Assembly (NCBI GenBank): GCA_016125085.1
Contig: WGMM01000030.1
Span: 1-64,000 of the forward strand
Reading direction: 5' to 3'
Length of the DNA stretch: 64,000 nucleotides
From: a bacterium
GTDB lineage: Bacteria; Planctomycetota; Planctomycetia; Isosphaerales; Isosphaeraceae
This document shows positions 34,494 through 44,703 of this stretch, piece after piece (positions within the stretch are counted from its first letter, which is position 1; every line of letters starts with the position of its first letter). A program made the position numbers and the translations under genes. Under the pieces are notes generated by a model. It saw nothing but the letters and a program-made list of their open reading frames with translations, made no database searches and was not told the DNA's origin.

Positions 34494-36746
34494 TCACACC
34501 ATGCCCGATTTCCGTCTGAGGATCCATTCCGCAGAAATCGTGCCCAGGAAAGCCAGAAACATGGGCCAATTATCCCAGAGCCGGAATTCTTCCTGGCTTT
34601 CGAACTCGCTGAACTGGCGCAGGTCGATCGAATTGAGTTCTTTCACCAGGCTTTCTGGTGTCAGTACTTTTCCACCGGTGGCTGCGGCGATCGCAGCCAG
34701 TAACGCTGGATCGGCGGTGGGCTGTTCGAGTTCCCGGTCTTCCTGCGAAACGAGGAACCGGGCCGTCGCTTCGCCGATCGTCTGACCGTTTACGAGGCCC
34801 TCCACGGTCAGCCTGTACTCGCCGGCTTCACCACGGGCGACAAAATTGCCTCTCGCCTCTGAGCCTTGTACGAACACGGATGCTGATTCGGCCGCCTTCG
34901 GTGCATCAGGTGCATTCGGCACATTCGCGGGTACGACAGGTTCGATGCGGGTGCGGAATGACACGCCCGGCAGAGGTTCGCCCTTGGGGTTTTTCGCGTC
35001 AGCCGTAAATTCCAGTCGGCCACCGCGCGGGATTCGCCGCTGATCGAGAACCAGGTTGACCGGGTTTTCGTCCTGATTTTCCTTGCGGGCAAGCCAGAGA
35101 ATCGTCTGACGCCAGAATCGCCGGTGAGCCATTGCATGGTCCTGCGTGGCCCCTGGCATCACGCTTCCCCGTGGCCACACCCAGGTTTCGCCAGCGAACG
35201 CGAGTGTTCGCCCGCGGCCGAGATCCTGCGAAACCAGCAAAGGTTTCTTGTCTTCCGTTTCCAGAAGAATCGCCGCGTTCGGCTTCACCTGCCCGAAAAT
35301 GTGGGCACCAGGAATCGCCGGCAGGCTACGCCAGAGACGGTCCGATTCGGCTGCGTCGGCGGCAACCCGCGTGATGTAACTTTCGGCAGCAGCGTTGGTC
35401 GGCACGATTTTCAGGCCACCGTCGGGCTCGTTCTGGGCCATCCCCAATGGAATTTCAACAGGCAAAACGCCTGCGACCGGCGTATTCGCCCAGCCACCGC
35501 CCGAAAAACTCAGTCGACCGCCGAGCATGAGAAGCCCCGCGCCCCGCTGAACATTGGTCGCGAGTTTCTGGATCTGCGTCGGCGTCAGCACCGAAACCGG
35601 GGCGTCGAGCACGAAGACGTCGTATTTCCCGGGTTCCAGCAGGGTGTCGTCGAGGTCTCCATCATTCAATGATGCAGGTTTGCGCAGAACGACGAGATCG
35701 ACCCGGATATCGGGCGAAGCGTCCAACGCCCGTGCCAGAAACCGGTACTCCCAAGAAAATGCCGGGCCCTGGACATAAAGCACGTTCAGGCCGCCCTTGA
35801 GGACGGTCACATAGGTACCGGTTTCGTTGTTCGTCGTGGTGACTTCGCCGTCCTGAGGTGAGATTTTCAGCGTCAGCTTCGTTTCGCCCGGCTTCTGGGG
35901 CGTGTAGGAAAGATCTCGCAGCGCGAATGGCTTGCCGTTTTCCGGGGCATCGAACTGGGTACTCGCCACGGGCTGGGGCGAATCTTCTTCGAAAAGCTGG
36001 GCCGTGAGCTTCCGGCCGGCGAAGCCCTGCGACGTGACCGTCGCCCGGACCTGGAGCTGATTCTTCACGAAGACGGTGGGGCCGGCGATCATGTCCTTGA
36101 CGGCGATATCGCGGATACCTTCGTCCGGCGTGGCCGAGCCGAAGGTGACGACGTTCACCGGGACGCGCAGGGCCCTGAGATTGGCAGCGGCGGTCATCGG
36201 TGGGGGGCCGCCGTTCGAAGCCCCGTCGGAAAGGACGTAAATAGCGGCCACGCGACCGCTGCCGAGGCGCGCAGGGCCATCAGCCAGGGCTGTGCCGAGA
36301 GCCGTTTCCGGTCCTTCAGCTTTCCCGGGCTTCGCGGGATCGTAATCCGCGACGGCGGAATCGAAGCCTTGATAGGTCGCTTCCAGCGGGGGGCCGATTC
36401 GCTTGATCTCTTCGTCGACCTTCTTGAGCGTTTCCGTGGCGATGTCCCAGCGCGATCGGCCAGCGGCCTGGTCGGAAAGCGTCATGCTCCGCGATTTGTC
36501 CACCTGAAACAGCAACATGGCCGGCCGTTCGCGTTTAACGGACATGACCAGGCTTGGCCGCAGGCCCGCGAAAAGCGTCATGACCAGGGCCAGCATCCGC
36601 AGGCCGAAACAGATTCGCGCTGTGGTCGTGCGTGTACCGCCCGCGCGGATACGGTCCCTGTAGGCCAGGTACGAGAGATAAATCACCAGGAATGCGGCGG
36701 GGGACCAGACCAGCCAGCCGCCGATCGGATTGACGGAGAAATTCAT
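34494..36746 (-). CDS. Membrane protein with VWA-like and glutamine-amidotransferase-like domains
   Basis: The 750-aa protein has two N-terminal helices and one C-terminal helix (MFLAFLGTISAEWIL). Residues 78-240 form a VWA-like fold; the MIDAS reads DKSRSM, with IYVLSDGASNGG later. The middle third (LNVLYVQGPAFSWEYRFLARAL... YDVFVLDAPVSVLTPTQIQKLATNVQRGAGLLMLGG) is the class I glutamine amidotransferase-like fold found in this planctomycete family. It is the last gene of the MoxR-DUF58-BatA-VWA set and overlaps the previous gene by ATGA. Its role in the complex is unknown. Confidence 0.85.
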   Translation of the reverse strand: MNFSVNPIGGWLVWSPAAFLVIYLSYLAYRDRIRAGGTRTTTARICFGLRMLALVMTLFAGLRPSLVMSVKRERPAMLLFQVDKSRSMTLSDQAAGRSRWDIATETLKKVDEEIKRIGPPLEATYQGFDSAVADYDPAKPGKAEGPETALGTALADGPARLGSGRVAAIYVLSDGASNGGPPPMTAAANLRALRVPVNVVTFGSATPDEGIRDIAVKDMIAGPTVFVKNQLQVRATVTSQGFAGRKLTAQLFEEDSPQPVASTQFDAPENGKPFALRDLSYTPQKPGETKLTLKISPQDGEVTTTNNETGTYVTVLKGGLNVLYVQGPAFSWEYRFLARALDASPDIRVDLVVLRKPASLNDGDLDDTLLEPGKYDVFVLDAPVSVLTPTQIQKLATNVQRGAGLLMLGGRLSFSGGGWANTPVAGVLPVEIPLGMAQNEPDGGLKIVPTNAAAESYITRVAADAAESDRLWRSLPAIPGAHIFGQVKPNAAILLETEDKKPLLVSQDLGRGRTLAFAGETWVWPRGSVMPGATQDHAMAHRRFWRQTILWLARKENQDENPVNLVLDQRRIPRGGRLEFTADAKNPKGEPLPGVSFRTRIEPVVPANVPNAPDAPKAAESASVFVQGSEARGNFVARGEAGEYRLTVEGLVNGQTIGEATARFLVSQEDRELEQPTADPALLAAIAAATGGKVLTPESLVKELNSIDLRQFSEFESQEEFRLWDNWPMFLAFLGTISAEWILRRKSGMV

Positions 36747-38977
36747 GCCGCCACCTCACGCCTGGAAGGCTGCGGCGAGCCACCCGTGAGGTTCGGGTCG
36801 TCCTTGTAGAACCGGTTCGCAAGATAGTTTTCGAAGCTGAGTACGACGAGCAGCAGCAGCATGAGCCAGGGGAAGAATTCGACCCCGACGCGAGCCAGGC
36901 CGACGGCTTTTTCGAGCGATTCGGTGTCCTGGGCCAGCGAGTATTTGTCCTTGCCGAAAACGGTGTCGAGCGATTCCTTGACGATCGGTCGCAATTGGCT
37001 TTCGGTAGCTGGCGGGTTCACGGAAAATCCGGTCGAACGCGCTGTGCCCGCCGCACCGGTGAGAGCCACGCCCCAGTGGCCCAGAAGGTCGGGTTTCAGA
37101 ATCGGCAGCCGGTTTTCGCTGGGAGCGATGTCCCGCTTCTCGCCAGGGCGATCCCCCGGGCCTTTCACAAGAGCCGACTTGAAACCTTTGTCCGGCTCCA
37201 CGGGCAGGAGATAATCCTGCCCTGCTTCGACCATCGCCGTCTGGGAATCGGTATCGGCAAGATAAGCGCACATGCGATTGACGACCTGCACGAACGACCA
37301 GGATCGCGGGAAGTCGTTCCAGGCGGCGGCGTCCGAGCTGGAAGGCCGACGAGCCAGAGGCGTGGTCCAATAGAGGATTCGCCCGGCGACATTGGCGTCA
37401 AAAACACGTTCCAGCAGAGCCGAACGGCCATCGGAGATTTGCAGCAATTCCCTCGTACCCTGTCCTGAGCGGGTCGTCTGTCGATACCGAAATACCGGCA
37501 CAGTGGTCAGCTCGGTACGAAGTTCTTCAGCATATTGGGCAAAGATCGGGTGATTCACGTCGGGGGCTGAAAAATGCAGAGGCTGGCCTGCCGGGGCTTC
37601 GAATCGGTTATCGGCCGTCGCGGGCAGGAGCGTCATGGCCGTGGCCCCGTTGTAGGAATCGTCGCGGGAACGATCGCCGAGGGCAACGCACAGGCCCACG
37701 CCGGAACGCACAGCCAGGTTCAGCTGTGTCCAGAGAGGTTCGGGAATCTGGGCGACATTGTTCACGATGATCGCATTGGGCCGGTCGTCGGCCTTACGCA
37801 AGCGTTCGGCCAGTTGACCGACACGAAGAATTTCGACCCGGAACGGCCGCGACACTCCCGGCAGAGCTGCCCCGCCAGCACCCCGGGCGGGGTCGAGTGC
37901 TTCGGCCAGGAACAGGGCGTCCTGCTCGACATCGGTGACGATCAGTACTTTCACCGGCGGCCGAACGACCAGAGAAAAATAGGCCGTGTTGTCGAACGGC
38001 ATCGGGTCTTCGTCGCGGATGCGGATCTCGCCCTGATGGAGACCGTCACGCCCGGGTTCGAGAGGCGGAGTTCTCATGATGATTTCGGCGTCCGAATCGG
38101 CCGAAAGCTCGACGGCCCGCTGGTCCCGCTTGCGGCCATCGAGCCAGAGTTCGAGGATGCGCGTCGTCGCCGGACCGGTGTTCGAAACCACGAGCTTGAT
38201 GTCCAGCGGCTCGCCAACGACAGCGGCCGACGCGTCGAATTCCAGATTCTTCAGGCCGGCATTCACCGGTTCCGGCGGATTGAGCCGCAAGAGATAAAGC
38301 TGGACTGGCACATCCTTCGTCTTTTCCGGTTCGGCGGGCGTAGGTTTCGAGACTGGCCGTTGCAGATCCAGCGACCTTTCGGCCAGATCCGTCATCACAT
38401 AGATTTCGCGCCGGGGGCGATCCGAGGACAGGACGCTTTTGTAGGCGGCGTCGATGGCGTCGTTAAGCGGGCGGTTGGCCGGCCGCAGTTCCAGGGCCTT
38501 GATACGTCCTTCGGCTGTGGATGGCGACATCGCGGGCGTTTCGATCGGCTCGGCCGAATCGATCAGGAAGATCTGGCTGGTGATCGGCGTTTCCCGGACG
38601 ACTTTTCTCGCGAGGTCCTTGGCCTCGGTCAAACGGTCGCGGTTGCGGGCGTCCGTCCACTGCATGGAGAGAGAAGTGTCGATGACCAGGGCGATAGCTG
38701 TCGGCACGTTGGACTCGCCGAGCTGTGCCGTGGTGTTACAGGCGGGTCGAGCCATGCAAAGGGCCATCAGCGCTACAACGGCCATGCGTGAGGCCAGCAG
38801 GGCCCACTGGCGGATGCGAAGCCTGCGTGTCGACTGCCGCTGCTTCTGTTTGAGCAGACGCAAGGCCGGGAAGAAGATGTGTTTGGGCTTCTGGCGCATC
38901 ACCATATGGATGATCACGGGCACGGCCACGAAGGCCAGGCCCGCCAGCAATCCCAGATGCACCACCGAGAGATTCAT
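36743..38977 (-). CDS. BatA-like membrane protein with VWA domain
   Basis: The N-terminal 90 residues (LGLLAGLAFVAVPVIIHMVMRQKPKHIFFPALRLLKQ) are the BatA aerotolerance-regulator domain with two helices. A VWA domain follows with MIDAS DTSLS and VMTDLAERSL. Two Ig-like beta regions and a late membrane helix (FFPWLMLLLLVVLSFENYLAN) complete the 744 aa. Such proteins partner with MoxR ATPases and DUF58 proteins, probably in envelope protein maturation. The start lies 27 nt after the DUF58 stop. Confidence 0.87.
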   Translation of the reverse strand: MNLSVVHLGLLAGLAFVAVPVIIHMVMRQKPKHIFFPALRLLKQKQRQSTRRLRIRQWALLASRMAVVALMALCMARPACNTTAQLGESNVPTAIALVIDTSLSMQWTDARNRDRLTEAKDLARKVVRETPITSQIFLIDSAEPIETPAMSPSTAEGRIKALELRPANRPLNDAIDAAYKSVLSSDRPRREIYVMTDLAERSLDLQRPVSKPTPAEPEKTKDVPVQLYLLRLNPPEPVNAGLKNLEFDASAAVVGEPLDIKLVVSNTGPATTRILELWLDGRKRDQRAVELSADSDAEIIMRTPPLEPGRDGLHQGEIRIRDEDPMPFDNTAYFSLVVRPPVKVLIVTDVEQDALFLAEALDPARGAGGAALPGVSRPFRVEILRVGQLAERLRKADDRPNAIIVNNVAQIPEPLWTQLNLAVRSGVGLCVALGDRSRDDSYNGATAMTLLPATADNRFEAPAGQPLHFSAPDVNHPIFAQYAEELRTELTTVPVFRYRQTTRSGQGTRELLQISDGRSALLERVFDANVAGRILYWTTPLARRPSSSDAAAWNDFPRSWSFVQVVNRMCAYLADTDSQTAMVEAGQDYLLPVEPDKGFKSALVKGPGDRPGEKRDIAPSENRLPILKPDLLGHWGVALTGAAGTARSTGFSVNPPATESQLRPIVKESLDTVFGKDKYSLAQDTESLEKAVGLARVGVEFFPWLMLLLLVVLSFENYLANRFYKDDPNLTGGSPQPSRREVAA

Positions 38978-39004
38978 CGCGATTCGCCCCGTGACGCGCG
39001 CCTG

Positions 39005-39904
39005 TCAGCCTTTACGCTGGCGGCTCAGAAGATAGCCCATCAATGCCTTGTCGAACGGCATCCCCGTGTGAAGCGGAACGTAGTCGACCCGGGCCCGGAA
39101 AAGATCACGCTTGTACTGGTCGCGAAACGCGTTCACCGATTCCAGATAATCGGCACGGGCACCGAGCGCGTCTACGGTCAGAATTTCGCCCGTCTCGGGG
39201 TCTTCCAGCTCGACGATGCCCTGGAACGGGAAGTCGGCTTCCGCTTCGTCCAGAATATGGAACACGATCACTTCGTGCCCGGAGTGCCGCAGGCGGTGAA
39301 TGGCCTTGAGAATCGGCTCGGCGTCAGCGAGGAGGTCGGTGAACAGCATCACCAGGCTGCGATGCCGTATCATTCGCGAAACCTGGCGAATTGAAGCCGG
39401 GATGTCCGTCAGGCCAGTCGGCTGGAGCCGGGCCAATACCGACAGGATATTCGCCAGATGCGTGCGACGGCTCTTGGGCGGAAGGCTTTCACGCACTTTT
39501 TCGTCGAACGCGATCAGGCCGACCGGGTCCTGCTGCTGGACCATGAGATAGCCCAGTGCGGCAGCCAGGCTGATGGCATATTCGAACTTCGTCAATTCCT
39601 GCCGGTAGGTATAGCCCATGGAGGCCGAAAGGTCCATGAGCAGGTAGCCGGTCAGGTTCGTCTCGGCCTGAAACCGCTTGACGTAGAAACGGTCGGTCTT
39701 GGCGAAAACGCTCCAGTCGATGTCGGAGATATTGTCGCCGGGCGTGTACTTGCGGTGCTCGCTGAACTCGACGGAAAAGCCGTGAAACGGGCTGGCATGC
39801 AGGCCCGATAGAAAGCCTTCCACGATGAACTTGGCACGAAGGTCCAGCCGCGACACGTTGCGGATGACTTCGGGCTTCAAGAACTTTTCGGCGGGGTTGG
39901 CCAC
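39005..39904 (-). CDS. DUF58 (VWA-like) protein
   Basis: The 299-aa protein has the DUF58 motif EFSEHRKYTPGDNISDIDWSVFAKTDRFYVKRFQAETNL at about residue 45 and a MIDAS-like site DLSASMGY. It starts at a GTG. DUF58 proteins are cytosolic or membrane-associated partners of MoxR ATPases, encoded next to them across bacteria. Here it follows MoxR by about 80 nt and precedes BatA/VWA genes in the usual order. Confidence 0.93.
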   Translation of the reverse strand: MANPAEKFLKPEVIRNVSRLDLRAKFIVEGFLSGLHASPFHGFSVEFSEHRKYTPGDNISDIDWSVFAKTDRFYVKRFQAETNLTGYLLMDLSASMGYTYRQELTKFEYAISLAAALGYLMVQQQDPVGLIAFDEKVRESLPPKSRRTHLANILSVLARLQPTGLTDIPASIRQVSRMIRHRSLVMLFTDLLADAEPILKAIHRLRHSGHEVIVFHILDEAEADFPFQGIVELEDPETGEILTVDALGARADYLESVNAFRDQYKRDLFRARVDYVPLHTGMPFDKALMGYLLSRQRKG

Positions 39905-39983
39905 GGCTTCGGTCGTGTCTTTTTCTTATTCGGTTCGTTCGGTCAGGCCATTCGGTGAGGTCGGGCGTTGCCGAGAACCTGCT

Positions 39984-41012
<1,029 letters not shown>

Positions 41013-41298
41013 GGTTCGATCGGTCCTCAAGCGGGCGATATGCTGTTGCGTTTCGATGCGGGAATGTGCGGCAGGTTCGCATTCCGGGGCTACCGGGTTT
41101 TTACGAAACTCGCCGCGAATTCGGAGTCATGAGCATATCCGCCGATCACCGGGTTTACAAGATTCCCGGCGTCACGAAAGCGTCGAGCGGCAAGTGCTTT
41201 CTGCATGGTCCCGAAATCCACGTGCTTATCGGCCGTGAATTGTCCTAAACTGTGAGCCAACCGAAGTCATTTTTTCCGGCCGAACCGAAGAGACCGAC

Positions 41299-42045
41299 AT
41301 GACCGCCGACGAGATTACCACCCCGACGAACGAAAATCCTCCGTCCGCACCGGATTCGTACGCAGCGGCCGTTGCCCCCGCGTGGGCCTATGTCCTGCCT
41401 TTCGCCGTTTTTCTGGTGGGCACGAATCTGGAAGGTCAGGCCGAAAACGATGACGGGACCATGATCGGCGAACGCTATGCGGTTATTTACTGTGTGAAAA
41501 TCCTCGCGGTGCTTGCGACCATGTTCGTTTCTCGCAAGGCATGGCGTGATCTCAAACCACTGCCGGGCCTGGGCACAGTCCTGCTTTCCGTGGCGATCGG
41601 CGCGTTCGTCACCGTGTTCTGGATTGGCCTGGACGGTCTTTATCCCCCGCTTCCTGAATCGCTCGGCAAGCGCTCGGCCTTCGACCCGACACAACTGGAG
41701 CCCGCGACGAAGTGGCTCTTTCTGATCTTTCGAACGCTTGGGCTGGTCGCTATCGTGCCTGTCATCGAAGAACTCTTCATGCGCGACTTCATCCTGCGGT
41801 ACGTCACCGATCCGGACTGGCAGAAGATCGCCCCCTGGGCCTTCAATCCTACGGCGGCCGTCGTGTCTCTCGGGCTGTTCGTCGCCGGGCACCCGGAATG
41901 GTTCCCGGCCCTGCTCTGCGGGATTCTCTGGCTCTGGCTTCTGCGCAAGTCGAAAAGCGTGTCGGCCCTGGTCATCAGCCACGCGGTTGCGAATCTTGGC
42001 CTCGGAGTGTATTCCGTCGCGACGGGCGACTGGCGTTTTCTGTGA
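41299..42045 (+). CDS. CPBP/CAAX-like intramembrane protease
   Basis: The 248-aa protein has about six membrane helices. The three-part Abi/CPBP active site is visible: VPVIEELFMRDFILR (EExxxR), FVAGHPEW and VISHAVANLGLG (conserved His and Asn). It resembles the CAAX prenyl protease-related proteins that occur with exosortase systems, but no exosortase is present here. It would cut a membrane substrate or act in protein maturation. It stands divergent from the MoxR operon. Confidence 0.85.
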   Translation: MTADEITTPTNENPPSAPDSYAAAVAPAWAYVLPFAVFLVGTNLEGQAENDDGTMIGERYAVIYCVKILAVLATMFVSRKAWRDLKPLPGLGTVLLSVAIGAFVTVFWIGLDGLYPPLPESLGKRSAFDPTQLEPATKWLFLIFRTLGLVAIVPVIEELFMRDFILRYVTDPDWQKIAPWAFNPTAAVVSLGLFVAGHPEWFPALLCGILWLWLLRKSKSVSALVISHAVANLGLGVYSVATGDWRFL

Positions 42046-42163
42046 TCGACTTCTGCTGCGGCCGGCGTGACCCTTCGACCGAATTCATGAATCGATGATG
42101 CTGAATCGCTCGACCTCCGACTTTCGTCGGATTTCTGGTCACGCAGCCGGGGAGCCATCGGCG

Positions 42164-42559
42164 ATGAACGATGACGTGAATGGCCTGGAATCGATCGATG
42201 CCTACATCGCGGCAGCGTCTGAAGCCGTGCGAGAGCGTCTGGAATCCATGCGGGCCACGATTCACGCCGCGGCTCCGGAGGCCGCCGAGGCGATCAAGTA
42301 TCGCCTGCCGACTTTCGTGCTCGGCAAGAATCTGGTTCACTTCGGCGCGTTCCGGAACCACATCGGGTTCTACCCGACGAGTTCCGGCATCGAGCATTTC
42401 GCAGAGGAATTGCGTGATTACGTCACTTCGCGAGGTGCGGTCCAGTTTCCGCACGATCGGCCGCTGCCGCTGGATCTCGTGAGCAGGATTGTCGAATTTC
42501 GCGTGAACGAGGAGCATTCGAGAAAGAGCAAGAAGCCGAGCCGTCGTCCGAAGGAATGA
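42164..42559 (+). CDS. DUF1801 protein (YdhG-like)
   Basis: The pattern IDAYIAAASEAVRERLESMRATIHAAAPEAAEAIKYRLPTFVLGKNLVHFGAFRNHIGFYPTSSGI is diagnostic for the DUF1801 family, small alpha-beta proteins related to YdhG and frataxin-like folds that are proposed to bind iron. The start at 42164 (GGGAG upstream, 131 aa) drops 23 residues from the track ORF. A basic tail (SRKSKKPSRRPKE) ends the protein. The function is not established. Confidence 0.85.
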   Translation: MNDDVNGLESIDAYIAAASEAVRERLESMRATIHAAAPEAAEAIKYRLPTFVLGKNLVHFGAFRNHIGFYPTSSGIEHFAEELRDYVTSRGAVQFPHDRPLPLDLVSRIVEFRVNEEHSRKSKKPSRRPKE

Positions 42560-42568
42560 TGTTTGCGG

Positions 42569-43063
42569 TTATTTGCCCTGCTTGACCCGCTTTGGCTGCC
42601 AGGGCAGGTCGAAGCTCTGGTCATTCACGGTGATTTTCGCCGTGCCGTCGATGGCGTCACCTGCGACCTTGCCGGAAAGTTCCGCTTTCCAGGTCACGCC
42701 GTCGGTGGTGCCGGAGGCTTCGAATGACAGCTTGTCGCCTTCGATTTTCACCTTTTCGAGTTTCGTGATCTCCTTATCGCCGCGCAAGAGTTTCCCGGTC
42801 AATTCGCCTTTTTCGCCCGCCTTGATTTCATATCGATCGATGACCTGAGTGCCCTGGTTGTCGTACTCAAGTTCCCATAAACCCAATGCAGGGCTGGACT
42901 CTTTTTTGTCGTCCGCTTTCTTCTCGCCTTCCAGCGGATCAGCAGTCTGGGCCGCCTTTTTGTCGTCGGCTTCGGCCAGCCGAAAATCGATCGTTCCGAA
43001 CGAGAGGGCAGCGAATGCGATCGTTTTCAGGATCGAGTGCCGAAATCCGAGTCGAGTTATCAT
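42569..43063 (-). CDS. Secreted small beta-rich protein of unknown function
   Basis: AGGAG precedes the ATG at 43063 and the product has a signal peptide (SILKTIAFAALSFGTIDFRLAEA). A charged Lys/Asp/Glu-rich segment follows, then about 100 residues of beta-strand (ALGLWELEYDNQGTQVIDRYEIKAGEKGELTGKLLRGDKEITKLEKVKIEGDKLSFEASG) resembling small planctomycete proteins that hold a lipocalin-like sheet. It is 164 aa; the track ORF extends 103 residues upstream into unrelated sequence. It converges on the DUF1801 gene with a 9-nt gap. Confidence 0.7.
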   Translation of the reverse strand: MITRLGFRHSILKTIAFAALSFGTIDFRLAEADDKKAAQTADPLEGEKKADDKKESSPALGLWELEYDNQGTQVIDRYEIKAGEKGELTGKLLRGDKEITKLEKVKIEGDKLSFEASGTTDGVTWKAELSGKVAGDAIDGTAKITVNDQSFDLPWQPKRVKQGK

Positions 43064-43256
43064 CTTACGAGTCTCCTCATGAGTTGGTGGACTTCCAGGG
43101 ACGTTATGGTGAAACACTCGTGAAGCGACTGCAAGATTCCGGTTCTTAATCCTCGAAATTTTTTCGAACGACCGCTTCGGCAGGAAACCGGGCATTACCG
43201 CAAGAGGCGTTCGACAAACGAGACTCGTTTCAGCCCCATGGCCAGGCGATCCGGTT

Positions 43257-43808
43257 TCAACCGATTCCGAACGCGTCGGCCACCCGGTTGAAGAACGCGA
43301 ACAGGGCGATGACGTAAACGGCCTCGGCGATCTGGGGTTCTGTCCAGCCCTGGCGACGCAGGTCCTGGGCATCGTCGGCCGACATTCTGGCCGGGTTCAC
43401 CGTGAGCTTGCGGGCATATTCCAGCAGAGCCGCTTCAGGCTCGGTCAGACGCGGCAGGGCGGCGTCCAGATCGCCGGCGGCAAGTGCGTTGACGAGTTCG
43501 GTATCAGGTTCCTGCGACCGCAGAAATCGTGCATGCAAATCCGTTCAGTACCTGCACTGGTTCAGGGCGGAGACGAGCGTGGCCAGCATTTCCTTGATGC
43601 GATAAGTCAAATGGCCGTCGCAAAAATGCAACCGGTCGGAAAAGGCGACGACATCGCGAAAGAAGTCAGGCCGGTGGGCGAAGCATTTGAGAATATCGGG
43701 CACCGCGGGCCGCCCGGGATTCGAAGCGAACCACTCCGCGTAGGCCGCCGAAGCATCGCCTGGGGCCGACGATTCCGGAATCAGCCGAATGTAAGTTGAT
43801 TTCGCCAT
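43257..43808 (-). CDS. Probable selenoprotein, AhpD/CMD-family peroxidase, UGA read as Sec at residue 88
   Basis: The track splits this gene in two ORFs (43545-43808 and 43257-43538) that are in the same frame and separated by one TGA at 43547-43545. Joined, they give 183 aa: SALNQCRY-U-TDLHARFLRSQE. AhpD-like peroxidases have CxxC with H downstream (CxYCxxxH), and the UGA replaces exactly the second Cys while the His is kept. The tail (LLEYARKLTVNPARMSADDAQDLRRQGWTEPQIAEAVYVIALFAFFNRVADAFGIG) is intact. The following hairpin fits bacterial SECIS rules. It would reduce peroxides in the cytoplasm. Confidence 0.85.
43509..43526 (-). promoter_or_regulatory. SECIS-like hairpin downstream of the UGA codon
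   Basis: In the mRNA, 18 nt after UGA, UUUCUGC-GGUC-GCAGGAA forms a 7-bp stem (one G-U) with a GGUC loop. The loop G falls 26 nt from the UGA. E. coli fdhF also shows GGUC in its SECIS loop, and bacterial SECIS elements need a G in the first two loop positions about 16-37 nt after the UGA. It lies within the coding sequence. Confidence 0.7.
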
Positions 43809-44012
43809 CGGAGGAGCCCCATGTGGTCAACCGATCCGGTCATGACGGTCGGGCATACGAAATTCGTGGAAAATCCACATCACGATTCTAACGCTACCGG
43901 CTGAGACGTGATAGTTTGTGTCTCCATCGCATGGCGCGTTCGCCTCCAGGGCGCGACGTACCAGATGTCTCACATACGATTCTCTCCCACTCGCTCAAGG
44001 AGCGTCCCGGCC

Positions 44013-44540
44013 ATGAGTATCTGGCTCAAAAGCACCTCGCATTATAAGGTCCCGTTCGCGATCATTCTGGCCTCGCTGGGCGCGATCTTCGGTATGGGCT
44101 ACATGCAGGGTGGCGAACAGGCCGCTCAGGGCGTGCTGGACTACGCCGTTCGACAGATCGCGTTTCAATTCCCCATCGGAATTCTCGTGATTTTCATCGC
44201 CAGCCGGTTCTTCGAATTCGATTTCGGCACGATCACCACGATTTCGCTGAAGGTCCTGGCGATCTCGGCCCTGTGCCTTGCGATTTCGGTCGCCATGTTC
44301 GTGTTCGCAGGCCAGTCGGAAACATCGCTTATCACGGCCGCCATCAATTTCGTGGTGTTCCTGTTCATGGTCATGATCCTGTTCGGAACCAGCGGGCTCG
44401 AAACCTGGATCATCGCCGCCCTTTCCATCGCCTTGCCATATGGCCTGAACCATTACGTCTATCCGATGGTCAAGGCGCAGATGCAGAATCAGGCCCCTGC
44501 GGCTGCCGCACCGGCCCGCCCCCGTGGCAAACGGCGTTGA
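44013..44540 (+). CDS. Small membrane protein of unknown function
   Basis: AAGGAG 10 nt before the ATG at 44013 supports this start (175 aa; the track begins 35 codons earlier). The sequence has five hydrophobic segments (VPFAIILASLGAIFGMGYM, FPIGILVIFIASRFF, ISLKVLAISALCLAISVAMFVFA, LITAAINFVVFLFMVMILFG, TWIIAALSIALPYGL) and a basic C-terminus (PARPRGKRR). I do not recognise a family. It lies between the selenoprotein-like gene and a potassium channel and may be an independent gene. Confidence 0.65.
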   Translation: MSIWLKSTSHYKVPFAIILASLGAIFGMGYMQGGEQAAQGVLDYAVRQIAFQFPIGILVIFIASRFFEFDFGTITTISLKVLAISALCLAISVAMFVFAGQSETSLITAAINFVVFLFMVMILFGTSGLETWIIAALSIALPYGLNHYVYPMVKAQMQNQAPAAAAPARPRGKRR

Positions 44541-44703
44541 TCGTTTCGACGCACAACTTCGAACCTGAGCCCGTCGCTTGATCGATGGATCGCTCTGGAC
44601 AGATTCCGGCGATTCCGTAATCTTGATCAGACCGGGCTGCAAGCTCCATGGATGGAGCGATTCGGGCTGGAGAGCCTGAGACACGGAACGGAGTCCACCG
44701 GCA

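Noticed and set aside
41066-41248. 60-aa ORF upstream of the CPBP gene
   Set aside because: No ribosome-binding site, no domain and no homologous pattern; it is treated as intergenic.
43257-43808. Pseudogene by nonsense mutation in the AhpD-like gene
   Set aside because: The stop is UGA exactly at the redox Cys, the frame continues intact to the C-terminus and a SECIS-like hairpin follows. Sec decoding is the simpler reading, although not proven.
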